Below the pieces are notes generated by a model. It had not been told where the DNA came from. It did not search any database and saw only the letters and a list, made by a program, of their open reading frames with translations. Below, piece by piece: positions 15,990-24,238 of a stretch of 39,427 nt of DNA. Source of the stretch: UBA7887 sp964408735 (lineage in GTDB: Bacteria; Pseudomonadota; Alphaproteobacteria; UBA7887). The stretch is taken from the NCBI GenBank assembly GCA_964408735.1, contig CAYPAX010000032.1, positions 1 to 39,427 on the forward strand, in the 5' to 3' direction. Numbering within the stretch: the first letter of the stretch is position 1; the number at the start of each line of letters is the position of its first letter. Made by a program: the position numbers and the translations under genes.

Positions 15990-17213
15990 ATGACGCAGGA
16001 AATCTACCTTGTCGACGACGAGCCGTTCATGGTCAAGCTGGTCACCTCCATCCTGACCAGTGCCGGCTATCGCGTGACAAGCTCCACATCGAGCATCGCC
16101 GCGCTCGAGGAGATCCGGGCGCAGAAACCCGATTGCGTCATCACCGACATCATGATGCCCGAAATGGACGGCTTGGAACTCTGCCGCCTTGTGTGCCAGG
16201 ATCCCGCGCTGAGCGACACCAAGGTGGTGGTGCTGTCAGGCAAGACCTTCGATTTCGACCGCCGCCGGGCTCTCGAGTTCGGCGCCGCGGGTTACATTGT
16301 CAAATCGACCAAGCCCGACGCTCTTCTCCGGCAACTCGCAGGTATGCTCAGCGATGACGTGACGCTGACCTATTGGGGCATACGCGGAACTCTGCCCGTG
16401 CCCGGCAGACGCTCGCTGCGTTACGGCGGCAATACGCCATGCCTGACCGTTCGCTGGCCGGGCGATCGCCTGTTCATTCTCGATGCCGGAACCGGCATCA
16501 AGGAGCTCTCCAACCACTTGCAGAGCGGGTCCGGCGAGCCCCTGTCGGCGCGCCTGCTCATCTCCCACCCCCATTGGGACCACATCCATGGCCTGCCCTA
16601 TTTCGCACCGCTCTACGTGCCCGGCAACGAGATCGAGATATGCGGTGCGTCCCATGGCGACATCAGCGTGCGCGACCTGGTCAGCGGCCAGATGGAGGGG
16701 GTGTACTTTCCCATCACCATCAGCAAGTTCGGCGCCCAGGTGAGCTTCCGCGACCTGCGCGAGGAGACCTTCGAGCTCGATGGCGTCGAAGTGCGCACCA
16801 TGTTGCTTAGCCATCCCGGCTATTGCCTCGGCTATCGTCTCAGCACTAAGGGAAAGACCATATGCTACGTGACGGATAACGAGCTTTTCGAGTCCGACGA
16901 TATGCGGCACAACCCGAGCTATGTGGAGCACTTGGCCGATTTCGCCCGCGACGCCGATATCCTGGTCACCGACACCTGTTACAGCGACGAGGAATATCCC
17001 AAATTCGCCGGCTACGGCCATTCCAGCGTCAGCCAGGTCGCCCGCCTCGCCGACCTGGCCGCGGTCAAGACCCTGCACATCTTCCACCACGACCCCGACC
17101 AGGACGACGACGCCATCGATGCCAAGCTGGCCAGCGCCCGCGCCACCCTCGCCGAGCTCGGCTCCAACACCCAATGCGAAGCCCCCGCCGAAGGCCAGAG
17201 CTTTACGCTCTAG
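15990..17213 (+). CDS. Receiver domain fused to a metallo-beta-lactamase-fold domain
   Basis: This 407-aa protein has two domains. Residues 4-120 form a CheY-like receiver with the acidic pair D9-D10, the phospho-acceptor D53 (ITDIMMPEMDG) and a Lys in YIVKS. From about residue 128 (YWGIRGTLPVPG, then YGGNTPCLTV) an MBL-fold hydrolase of the PhnP/RNase Z-like group follows, with H193xH195xD197H198 (SHPHWDHIHGLPYF), further metal ligands at SHPGYC, VTDNE and TDTCY, and FHHDPDQ near the end. The receiver probably gates the hydrolase by phosphorylation from an unlinked histidine kinase; no kinase gene is nearby. The substrate is unknown, perhaps a phosphodiester or cyclic nucleotide by family analogy. 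It stands alone between 74-base and 46-base gaps. Confidence 0.87.
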   Translation: MTQEIYLVDDEPFMVKLVTSILTSAGYRVTSSTSSIAALEEIRAQKPDCVITDIMMPEMDGLELCRLVCQDPALSDTKVVVLSGKTFDFDRRRALEFGAAGYIVKSTKPDALLRQLAGMLSDDVTLTYWGIRGTLPVPGRRSLRYGGNTPCLTVRWPGDRLFILDAGTGIKELSNHLQSGSGEPLSARLLISHPHWDHIHGLPYFAPLYVPGNEIEICGASHGDISVRDLVSGQMEGVYFPITISKFGAQVSFRDLREETFELDGVEVRTMLLSHPGYCLGYRLSTKGKTICYVTDNELFESDDMRHNPSYVEHLADFARDADILVTDTCYSDEEYPKFAGYGHSSVSQVARLADLAAVKTLHIFHHDPDQDDDAIDAKLASARATLAELGSNTQCEAPAEGQSFTL

Positions 17214-17259
17214 GCTGGGACCAGTATTGCGGTCCGGCAATTTTCCCAGAGAGGCACGA

Positions 17260-18924
17260 ATGACGGATGAGATGACGGTCGGCGATATTGCCGCGGAGTT
17301 CTTGCAGGCCTGCGGGGTCGAGTGCGCCTATGGCGTGATCTCGGTGCACAACATCCCGCTGCTCGATGCGGTCGGCCGCCGCAATGCGATCCGTTTCGTG
17401 CCCGCGCGGGGAGAAGCCGGGGCGGCGCACATGGCGGATGCCCATGCCCGGGTCTCGGGCGGGCTCGGCGTCGTCATCACCAGCACCGGGCCCGGCGCCG
17501 CCAATGCCACCGGCGGGCTGCTGGAAGCCCACTTTGCTGGCTCGCCCATCCTTCACATCACCGGCCAGACCGCCATCGCAAATGTCGACCGCCGCCAGGG
17601 CACGGTGCACGACGCGCCGGACCAGCTCGGCATGATGGCGTCCGTCGGCAAGGCGGCCTATCGCGTGCGCTCGGCGGAGGAAGCGCTCGGGGTCCTGACC
17701 AAGGCCGCGGCCGAGGCCCTGACTCCGCCGCGCGGTCCGGTCAGCGTCGAAATTCCCATCGATGTGCTGCGCACGAAGCTGCCGCGCCCGCAAGCACTCG
17801 AGAGTTTCTCCCTGCCCCTGCCGCCTGCGCCCGCTCCCTTCGATGCCGCCCTTGCCACGCTCGCCGATATGCTGGCACGCGCCCGCAGACCCATGTTGTG
17901 GCTCGGCAATGGCGCCAGACACGCCACGGCGGCCGCAATAAGGCTGGTCGAGCTCGGCGTGCCGCTGGTCACCAGCTGGAACGGGCGAGGCGTGGTCGAC
18001 GAGGACCATCCCCTGACCCTCGGCGGCCTCAACAGCACGCCCGAGGTGGAAGCGTTCTATGCCGGCGTCGATCTGCTCATCGTCGCGGGCTCGCGCCTGC
18101 GCGGCCACGAGACCCGCGATATGAGCCTCGCTTTGCCGGCGCGGCGAGCCCAGATCGATGTCGATCCAGCCGCCAATGGCCGCACCTATGCCTGCGAACA
18201 CTTCGTCTGTGCCGACAGCGCGTTGACGCTCGCGGCGCTCGCCGAGCACGTCGCCGACAGGCTTGCCATCGAGCCCGGCTATGGCGAGGAGATCGCCGCT
18301 CTCAAGACACAGGCGACCGAAGCCTATCTTGACTATCTCGGCCCCTATCGCAGCTTCCCTGGCGATTTGCGCGCGGCGATGCCGCGGGATGCGATCTGGG
18401 TGCGCGACGTCACCCTCAACAACAGCACCTGGGGCAACCGCATCTTCCCCGTGCACGGCCCCCGCGACAGCGTCTATCCGGTCGGTGCGGCGATCGGCCC
18501 GGGCCTGCCCTTCGGCATCGGTGCCGCGCTCGGCGCGCCGGGGCGAAAAGTGGTCGCCATGTGCGGCGACGGTGCCTTCTATCTCAGCCTGGCGGAAATC
18601 TGGACCGCTGCGGATGCCGGCGCGGACGTGGTCTTCCTGGTGATGAACGATGGCGGCTATGGCGTCATCCGCCACATCCAGGACAAGCTCTACGGCGGTC
18701 ACCACGTCTACGACAAGCCGTCGGGACCGGACTTCGAGGCCCTTGCGGCGCTCGCCCGCATGCCGTTCAAGCGCGTGGCCAGCGCCGACGCGCTCGGCCC
18801 GACGGTCGCCGAGGCCATCGCCGTCGACGGCCCCGTCCTGGTCGAGGTGGACATGGCTGCGATCGGCACATTCCCGCCTTATTTCGCGCCGCCGCCCTTC
18901 ATGGCCGAACCGAAAGCAGGGTAA
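17260..18924 (+). CDS. Thiamine-diphosphate-dependent enzyme (acetolactate synthase-like)
   Basis: The ATG at 17260 follows AGAGAGG. This 554-aa protein has the three-domain ThDP fold. The cofactor-activating Glu is E52 (RGEAGAAHMADA), the middle FAD/structural domain is at about residues 190-325, and the ThDP/Mg site starts at G436D437G438 and ends N463 (NDGGYG). It resembles acetolactate synthase large subunit, benzoylformate decarboxylase and sulfoacetaldehyde acetyltransferase relatives. No regulatory small subunit (ilvN) is adjacent, so it is unlikely to be the biosynthetic AHAS. The true reaction is open. PYF and APPPF near the C-terminus are unremarkable. Confidence 0.87.
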   Translation: MTDEMTVGDIAAEFLQACGVECAYGVISVHNIPLLDAVGRRNAIRFVPARGEAGAAHMADAHARVSGGLGVVITSTGPGAANATGGLLEAHFAGSPILHITGQTAIANVDRRQGTVHDAPDQLGMMASVGKAAYRVRSAEEALGVLTKAAAEALTPPRGPVSVEIPIDVLRTKLPRPQALESFSLPLPPAPAPFDAALATLADMLARARRPMLWLGNGARHATAAAIRLVELGVPLVTSWNGRGVVDEDHPLTLGGLNSTPEVEAFYAGVDLLIVAGSRLRGHETRDMSLALPARRAQIDVDPAANGRTYACEHFVCADSALTLAALAEHVADRLAIEPGYGEEIAALKTQATEAYLDYLGPYRSFPGDLRAAMPRDAIWVRDVTLNNSTWGNRIFPVHGPRDSVYPVGAAIGPGLPFGIGAALGAPGRKVVAMCGDGAFYLSLAEIWTAADAGADVVFLVMNDGGYGVIRHIQDKLYGGHHVYDKPSGPDFEALAALARMPFKRVASADALGPTVAEAIAVDGPVLVEVDMAAIGTFPPYFAPPPFMAEPKAG

Positions 18925-18959
18925 CCCAACCTTAAGCACTTCGAGGGCAGACTGGCCTG

Positions 18960-19604
18960 ATGAGACTTTTCCTCCTCGCTCTCATTGCCGCCATCGGCGG
19001 CACCGCGCAGGCGGCCACCCTGGTCGAAACCGCGGTGGGCGACCTGGTGATATGGGTGCTCGACGACCCTGACAGCAACCGCGTCCTCATTGCCAGCCGC
19101 GGCGGCAGCCGCCTGATCGACCTCGAGACAAGCACGGTCTACCTCATCGCCAGCAATGGTACGACACAGATGGTGCGCACCGATGCCTTGCCCGACCCGG
19201 CCGAGACGGCACCGATATTCGTAGTGGAGAAGATCGGGCCTGGCGGGCGTATCGCCGAGCACCCCACCACCCGCTTCATGCTGCGTATCGGCAACAAGAT
19301 ATGTTCGACGATCGACGCCAATCTCAATCTTGCCACGCCGCTGGCGGGCGCCACGGCGGCATTCGCCATGCTCGACCGCCTGGAATCCGCCGTCGCGGGC
19401 GGCAACAGGCCGCCTTGCGAGCGCATTCCCTATACCGGCTATGCCCGCATCGGCTGGGGTTTGCGGATCGTCGACGACGGCGGGGCGGCGGCGGTGGAAA
19501 CCAAGGCAATCATCCGCGACTACGTTCCACTGGACGACGAACTGGCATTGCCCGGCAATGCGATCGACGTCACCCAGGCTCTGCTTGCGGCGACCGGAGA
19601 GTAA
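18960..19604 (+). CDS. Secreted protein of unknown function, tandem paralogue 1
   Basis: This is a 214-aa protein that I do not recognise. A signal peptide ends at TAQA (residue 19). The mature domain has a D-D-P motif (LDDPDSNRVLIA), a strand-rich part (SRLIDLETSTVYLIASNG), a PTTRF motif, two conserved Cys (KICSTIDAN and PPCERIPY) and a C-terminal DYVPLDDELALPGNAIDVT. The next gene encodes a close paralogue with the same order of motifs, 64 bases downstream. The Cys pair may form a disulfide in the periplasm. Confidence 0.75.
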   Translation: MRLFLLALIAAIGGTAQAATLVETAVGDLVIWVLDDPDSNRVLIASRGGSRLIDLETSTVYLIASNGTTQMVRTDALPDPAETAPIFVVEKIGPGGRIAEHPTTRFMLRIGNKICSTIDANLNLATPLAGATAAFAMLDRLESAVAGGNRPPCERIPYTGYARIGWGLRIVDDGGAAAVETKAIIRDYVPLDDELALPGNAIDVTQALLAATGE

Positions 19605-19668
19605 CGACGGTCACAGTCGCGGCGGATTGGGCTCGACGCCACCGTTCATCGCGCCATTATCACTCTCC

Positions 19669-20304
19669 ATGAAGACAGCAACAATATTGCTTGCCGCGTT
19701 AACCGCAGGTCTGCCGGCCGCCGAAGCCGCCACCCTGCTGGAAGCGGAGATCGACGGCCGACCGGCCTGGGTGGTCGACGATCCGACCCGCGCACGGGTG
19801 CTGATCTCAGCTGAAGACGGCCGCCAGCTGGTGGATCTGCGCACGGGCATCGTATACCTGATCGCCGAGGACGGTTCGGCGCAAAAGATCCGCACCAGAG
19901 CCTTGCCGCCGCTCTCGGCCGGTGTGCCGCTGCAAATGGAGCGCTTGGGGCCGGGCCCGAAGATCGCCCGCTACCCGACGACGCGCTACCGCCTCCTGGC
20001 GGGTGAGACCCGTTGCGCCGTCATCGACGCCAATCACGGCCTCGGCACCCACCTGTCGTTCACCACGGCCGCGCTGGCCCTGCTCCAACGCATCGAGCAG
20101 GCACGCCGCCCGACCGCCACAGATGCCTGCTCGGCCGTGCCTTATGACATGATTTCCCGCCGCGGCTGGGCCTTGCGCATCACGCAGCACGGCAGCCCGG
20201 CCATGGCGACCGTCGCTGTGATTCCGGATTATGTGCCGATCGCAGGCGAGCTGAGCTTGCCGAAAGCCGCCGTAGACATAACGCGAATTGTCGTAGGCCG
20301 CTGA
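19669..20304 (+). CDS. Secreted protein of unknown function, tandem paralogue 2
   Basis: The ATG at 19669 opens a 211-aa protein with a signal peptide ending in AEA (about residue 20). It parallels the upstream protein: VVDDPTRARVLIS for VLDDPDSNRVLIA, RQLVDLRTGIVYLIAEDG for SRLIDLETSTVYLIASNG, YPTTRYRL for HPTTRFML, TRCAVIDAN for KICSTIDAN, DACSAVPYD for PPCERIPY, and DYVPIAGELSLPKAAVDIT for the last motif. The two genes clearly arose by tandem duplication. It ends 1 base before the convergent DUF1476 gene. Confidence 0.75.
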   Translation: MKTATILLAALTAGLPAAEAATLLEAEIDGRPAWVVDDPTRARVLISAEDGRQLVDLRTGIVYLIAEDGSAQKIRTRALPPLSAGVPLQMERLGPGPKIARYPTTRYRLLAGETRCAVIDANHGLGTHLSFTTAALALLQRIEQARRPTATDACSAVPYDMISRRGWALRITQHGSPAMATVAVIPDYVPIAGELSLPKAAVDITRIVVGR

Positions 20305-20305
20305 G

Positions 20306-20626
20306 CTACTCGTTCATGATCTGTGTGCGGGCCTCGGCAATCAGGCCATCCATGTGCACGCGGATCTTGTTGGCGTCCTTGTCGACACCCTTTTCTTCGA
20401 AGTCCCGCAGCACCTTCTCCAGCACATCCTCGTCGCCAGGGCGCTCGAAGTCGGATAGCACGACCTCCTTCGCATAGGCCTCCGCCGCTTCGCCACTCAG
20501 GCCAAGCAACTCCGCCGCCCACAGACCCAAAAGCTTGTTGCGCCTGGCGGCAACCTTGAAGCGCAGCTCCTCGTCATGCTCGAACTTCTTCTCGGCGTCG
20601 CGCTCTCGATCGTCGAAAGTGGTCAT
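20306..20626 (-). CDS. ATP synthase zeta subunit (DUF1476)
   Basis: This 106-aa all-helical protein starts MTTFDDRERDAEKKFEHDEELRFKV, the hallmark of DUF1476. It matches the Paracoccus denitrificans F1-ATPase zeta subunit, an alphaproteobacterial inhibitor of ATP hydrolysis whose N-terminal helix enters the catalytic interface. The four-helix bundle (residues about 20-104) is complete, with WAAELLGLSGEAAEAYAKEVV as a conserved block. It is a single-gene unit, convergent with the secreted paralogue (1-base gap) and divergent from the NRDE gene. It supports an alphaproteobacterial origin. Confidence 0.93.
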   Translation of the reverse strand: MTTFDDRERDAEKKFEHDEELRFKVAARRNKLLGLWAAELLGLSGEAAEAYAKEVVLSDFERPGDEDVLEKVLRDFEEKGVDKDANKIRVHMDGLIAEARTQIMNE

Positions 20627-20735
20627 TGCTGTCCCATGTCGTTATGTGGCTCGGCTCCAGGCCTAACATATTGTGCCTGGATAACGCTCTTACTACCTTG
20701 TCCGCGCCCGAAATCAAGCAAGGCTTTCATCCTGC
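20627..20735. promoter_or_regulatory. Divergent promoter region with inverted repeat
   Basis: This 109-base gap lies between two divergent genes. CCAGGC (20657-20662) and GCCTGG (20675-20680) form an inverted repeat with a 12-base spacer that could be an operator. The right half extends to ATTGTGCCTGGA (20670-20681), which occurs again at 21541-21552 behind the NRDE gene. Confidence 0.35.
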
Positions 20736-21494
20736 ATGTGCACCCTGGTCCTGCTACATCGTCCCGAATCCGACTGGCCGTTGATCGTCGCCGCCAATCG
20801 CGACGAAATGGAAGACCGGCCCTGGCTGCCGCCCGGCCGCCATTGGCCGGACCGCCCGGACGTCGTTGCCGGCCAGGACCTGGAGGCCGGCGGCAGCTGG
20901 CTCGGTGTCAACGACCACGGCCTGTTGGCGGGAATCCTCAACCGCCCCGACGCGCTGGGGCCGGCGCCGGGCATGCGCTCGCGCGGCGAGCTGGTGCTGG
21001 AGGCGCTCGATCACGCCGAGGCCAAGGCCGCGGCGGAAGCGCTCGCCGATCTCGACGGCCGCGCCTGGCGCCCCTTCAACCTGGTCGTAGCCGATGCCCG
21101 GGACGCCTTCTGGGTGCGCCATCAGGGCGATGCCGAAGTCTCCGTCGCGCCACTGGCGAAAGGGCTGTCGATGGTCACCTCCCACGATCCCAACGACCGC
21201 CGCTCGCCACGCGTCGACGCCTATATCGACCGTTTCCGCGAGGCCGGCCCCCCGCGCCCGGAGGCCGCCGACTGGGCCGCCTGGCAGGCCCTGATGGCCG
21301 ATAGCGGCCCCGCTGGCCAGGCCGATCCCGTGGCTGCCATGTGCGTCATCACGGGGCGCGGATTTGCCACGGTCTCAAGTTCGCTGATCGCCCTGGCCCC
21401 GGCCACCGGCCTGCAGGCGACATGGCAATGGCGGTTCGCCCCCGGCCAACCCAACGAAACTGAGTATGAAGATATGAAAATATCAATATTATAA
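20736..21494 (+). CDS. NRDE/TANGO2 family protein
   Basis: This 252-aa protein starts MCTLVLLHRP, with the conserved Cys2, and has the family motif A20-N21-R22-D23-E24. GGSWLGVNDHGLLAGILNR and MVTSHDPND are the other conserved parts. TANGO2 proteins have an Ntn-hydrolase-like fold and are linked to haem trafficking and lipid homeostasis. The exact reaction is unsettled. The last ten or so codons (TEYEDMKISIL) are abruptly AT-rich, unlike the rest of the gene, and run into an AT-rich islet. The original C-terminus may have been replaced. Confidence 0.88.
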   Translation: MCTLVLLHRPESDWPLIVAANRDEMEDRPWLPPGRHWPDRPDVVAGQDLEAGGSWLGVNDHGLLAGILNRPDALGPAPGMRSRGELVLEALDHAEAKAAAEALADLDGRAWRPFNLVVADARDAFWVRHQGDAEVSVAPLAKGLSMVTSHDPNDRRSPRVDAYIDRFREAGPPRPEAADWAAWQALMADSGPAGQADPVAAMCVITGRGFATVSSSLIALAPATGLQATWQWRFAPGQPNETEYEDMKISIL

Positions 21495-21535
21495 ATATTT
21501 AAATAGTTTTTCTGATGTATTTTCGTAATTGTTTG
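21459..21535. other. AT-rich islet 1 (NRDE 3' end to purC leader)
   Basis: The composition drops sharply at about 21459, inside the NRDE gene, and recovers by about 21540. The stretch is almost only A and T around 21478-21520. It is the first of three such islets that flank or interrupt the purC-grxD cluster. No gene is seen in it. Confidence 0.6.
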
Positions 21536-21607
21536 CAGGCATTGTGCCTGGACGCCGTATGGCGTATGTAGAGGCTCGCGAACGGCCTTTTCAGGGGGCC
21601 GTTTTTG
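21536..21607 (+). terminator. Small hairpin and Rho-independent terminator before purC
   Basis: CAGGC-ATTGT-GCCTG (21536-21550) is a short hairpin. Further down, AACGGCC (21581-21587) pairs with GGCCGTT (21597-21603) and is followed by TTTT. This is a good intrinsic terminator for the NRDE transcript. It lies 30 bases before the purC start codon, so purC must be transcribed from a promoter within or after it, or by read-through; an attenuator cannot be excluded. Confidence 0.6.
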
Positions 21608-21636
21608 GTCTTGGCCGCCCGGGAAAGGGAACCCCC

Positions 21637-22401
21637 ATGTCGCGCCGCAGACAGATATTCGAAGGCAAGGCCAAGGTGCTGTTCGAAGGGCCGGAGCCCG
21701 GCACCCTGGTGCAGTACTTCAAGGACGACGCCACCGCCTACAACAACAAGAAGAAGGGCACGATCACTGGCAAGGGCGTGCTCAACAACCGCATCTCGGA
21801 ATATCTGATGACGCGGCTGTCGGAGATCGGCATCCCGACCCATTTCGTGCGCCGCCTCAACATGCGCGAGCAGCTCATCAAGGAGGTCGAGATCATCCCC
21901 ATCGAGGTGGTGGTGCGCAATATTGCCGCCGGCTCGTTCACGCAGCGCTTCGGCGTCGCCGAGGGCACCGCCCTGCCGCGCTCGATCGTCGAGTACTATT
22001 ACAAGTCCGACGAGCTCGACGATCCCATGATCTCGGAAGAGCACATCACCGCCTTCGGCTGGTCGGCACCCCAGGAGCTCGACGAGATGCTGTCGATGGC
22101 GCTGCGCATCAACGACTTCCTCGGCGGCCTGTTCTTCGCCATCGGCATTCGCCTGATCGACTTCAAGGTAGAGTTCGGCCGGCTTTACGAGGGCGACGAC
22201 ATGCGTGTGGTCCTGGCCGACGAGATCAGCCCCGACAATTGCCGCCTCTGGGATCTCAAGACCAACGAGAAGCTGGACAAAGACCGCTTCCGCCGCGACC
22301 TCGGCAATGTCGAGGAAGCCTACCAGGAAGTCGCCCGCCGCCTCGGTATCTTGCCGGAGAGCGGCCCGCGCGACCTGCAGGGCCCGGAGACCATGCAATG
22401 A
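21637..22401 (+). CDS. purC: Phosphoribosylaminoimidazole-succinocarboxamide synthase (SAICAR synthetase)
   Basis: The ATG at 21637 follows AAAGGGA; the protein is 254 aa, the family length. The opening RRRQIFEGKAKVLFEG holds the ATP-binding glycine loop. NNKKKGTITGKGVLNNRIS, IPIEVVVRNIAAGSF and IRLIDFKVEFG are the SAICAR synthetase signatures. It joins CAIR and aspartate with ATP. The stop overlaps purS (ATGA), so purC-S-Q are coupled. A more upstream in-frame start is excluded in practice by the terminator-like DNA in front. Confidence 0.96.
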   Translation: MSRRRQIFEGKAKVLFEGPEPGTLVQYFKDDATAYNNKKKGTITGKGVLNNRISEYLMTRLSEIGIPTHFVRRLNMREQLIKEVEIIPIEVVVRNIAAGSFTQRFGVAEGTALPRSIVEYYYKSDELDDPMISEEHITAFGWSAPQELDEMLSMALRINDFLGGLFFAIGIRLIDFKVEFGRLYEGDDMRVVLADEISPDNCRLWDLKTNEKLDKDRFRRDLGNVEEAYQEVARRLGILPESGPRDLQGPETMQ

Positions 22402-22636
22402 AGGCCAAGGTTCACGTCGTGCTCAAGCCCGGCGTGCTCGACCCTCAAGGCAAGGCCATCGAGCACGCCCTCGGCCATCTCGGCTTTGACGGCGTCGACC
22501 AGGTGCGCCAGGGCAAATATTTCGAGCTCGACCTGGCCGAGACCGATGCCGAGGCTGCCCGCGCCGCGGTCGACGCCATGTGCGCCAAGCTGCTCGCCAA
22601 CACCGTCATCGAAAACTACTGGATAGACATCCCCGA

Positions 22637-22640
<4 letters not shown>
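22398..22640 (+). CDS. purS: Phosphoribosylformylglycinamidine synthase subunit PurS
   Basis: This 80-aa protein matches PurS, the small dimeric linker of the three-part FGAM synthase (PurSQL). KVHVVLKPGVLDPQGKAIEHALGHLGF and RQGKYFELDL are family hallmarks. It moves ammonia between PurQ and PurL. Its start overlaps purC (ATGA) and its stop overlaps purQ (ATGA), which gives stoichiometric coupling. Its presence means that PurL in this genome must be the small form. Confidence 0.95.
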
Positions 22641-23304
<664 letters not shown>

Positions 23305-23308
<4 letters not shown>

Positions 23309-23577
23309 TGGCGGAATTCACTCGCAAGCGAGGCCTCAGCCATGTCGAGTCCCAAGACATCGTGTGCCACCTCAGCCGCGCACCCAATCTCATCGAGTTC
23401 GGCATCTACTCGGCCATGTGGTGCGGGCATTGCTCCTTAAATTCATCGCGCATCCACCATGGCACGCCTCCCACGGAGGCGCCTTGGTTGATCCAGGGTC
23501 CGGGCTAGAATGCCGGCGTGATTGACATCCGTAACAGACAGGCGGCGGTGCTAAAAGATTGGAAGCGCCATAGTAAC
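23305..23577 (+). pseudogene. purL: Decayed native 5' end of purL
   Basis: From the ATG at 23305 (ATGA overlap with purQ) the frame encodes 67 residues and stops at TAG 23506-23508. SRAPNLIEFGIYSAMWCGHC aligns to GRAPNLTELGIFSAMWSEHC of the intact copy downstream. The homology continues past the stop (NAGVIDI, then QAAVLK) to about 23577, where DNA becomes AT-rich. The stop replaces the Glu of GPGENAG. Key residues are lost: EHCSYK reads GHCSLN. GC-rich codons and the coupled start show that this is the original start of the native gene, not a transferred copy. A short coupled peptide could still be made. Confidence 0.85.
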
Positions 23578-24238
23578 TCTTATACGTATAGGTTGTAAAA
23601 ATAAAATGTGCAGCAGATCAGGGATGTATTTCTTATGGAAATTCGACACTGGGAGAGGAAGATGAAATTTGGTATCAATGATGGCAAATGATAACAAACT
23701 ACTGTGACCGGAAGAAAAGAAAATGCCTAAAAGAGAAGTTGAAATTGGGCCCATTTTCCAGTTGATAGACGAAATATATTCTCTTGACGATATATTGGAG
23801 TATACGCGACATCATCAAATCATGATGCCATTTGAAGATGAGGACGAGGATGAAGCAATTGATTTATTTGTGTATTTTGACGAAACAAAAATTATATTTC
23901 GACATGGAGACGTTCATGCACGGGATATTTCTCGTACAGATGAGATACATAGGCTCGCAGATACCAGAGATTCATTGAAAGCTGATTTCTCTGTTATTGT
24001 GACTGGTGAGCATTTATCAGAATCAGAGAAATTGGAGTGTGACAAAAGTGGAATATTCTATCTAGAGACCTCAAAAATTCACAAAACAAATTTCTTAGAG
24101 TGGGCTCTTCCAAGGATACGCCCAGAGGTATACTCTAGAAAGATTAATATTTACCAACCTAGAACCTACCTTTCACTTCCAATTCGACCTGATGTTGTTA
24201 TTTCTCACGGGTTAGACTCAACAGATTTCCGAAATATA
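23578..24238 (+). mobile_element. AT-rich islet 2: insert within purL (possible small integrated element)
   Basis: About 660 bases with A+T-rich composition (23 of 60 bases are G/C at 23881-23940, against 39 of 60 at 24541-24600) sit between the decayed and the intact purL 5' ends. The left border carries TCTTATACGTA, which recurs at 27061-27071 at another GC-to-AT border. Its first part (23578-23722) has no clear gene; MKFGINDGK (23662-23691) behind GGGAGAGGAAG is a possible leader peptide. The rest encodes the new N-terminus of PurL. No integrase, transposase or clear terminal repeats are seen, so the mechanism is unknown. Confidence 0.6.
23669..23696 (+). promoter_or_regulatory. Possible promoter for the chimeric purL
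   Basis: TTGGTA (23669-23674) and GATAAC/ATAACA (23690-23696) with a 15-16 base spacer form a weak sigma-70-like pair placed about 27 bases before the ATG at 23723. Such a promoter would free purL from the coupling lost at the purQ stop. The match is poor and AT-rich DNA gives chance hits. Confidence 0.2.

Noticed and set aside
17260..18924. Biosynthetic acetolactate synthase (ilvB)
   Set aside because: No small subunit gene (ilvN) or ilvC follows, and the sequence resembles several ThDP enzyme groups, so no symbol was given.
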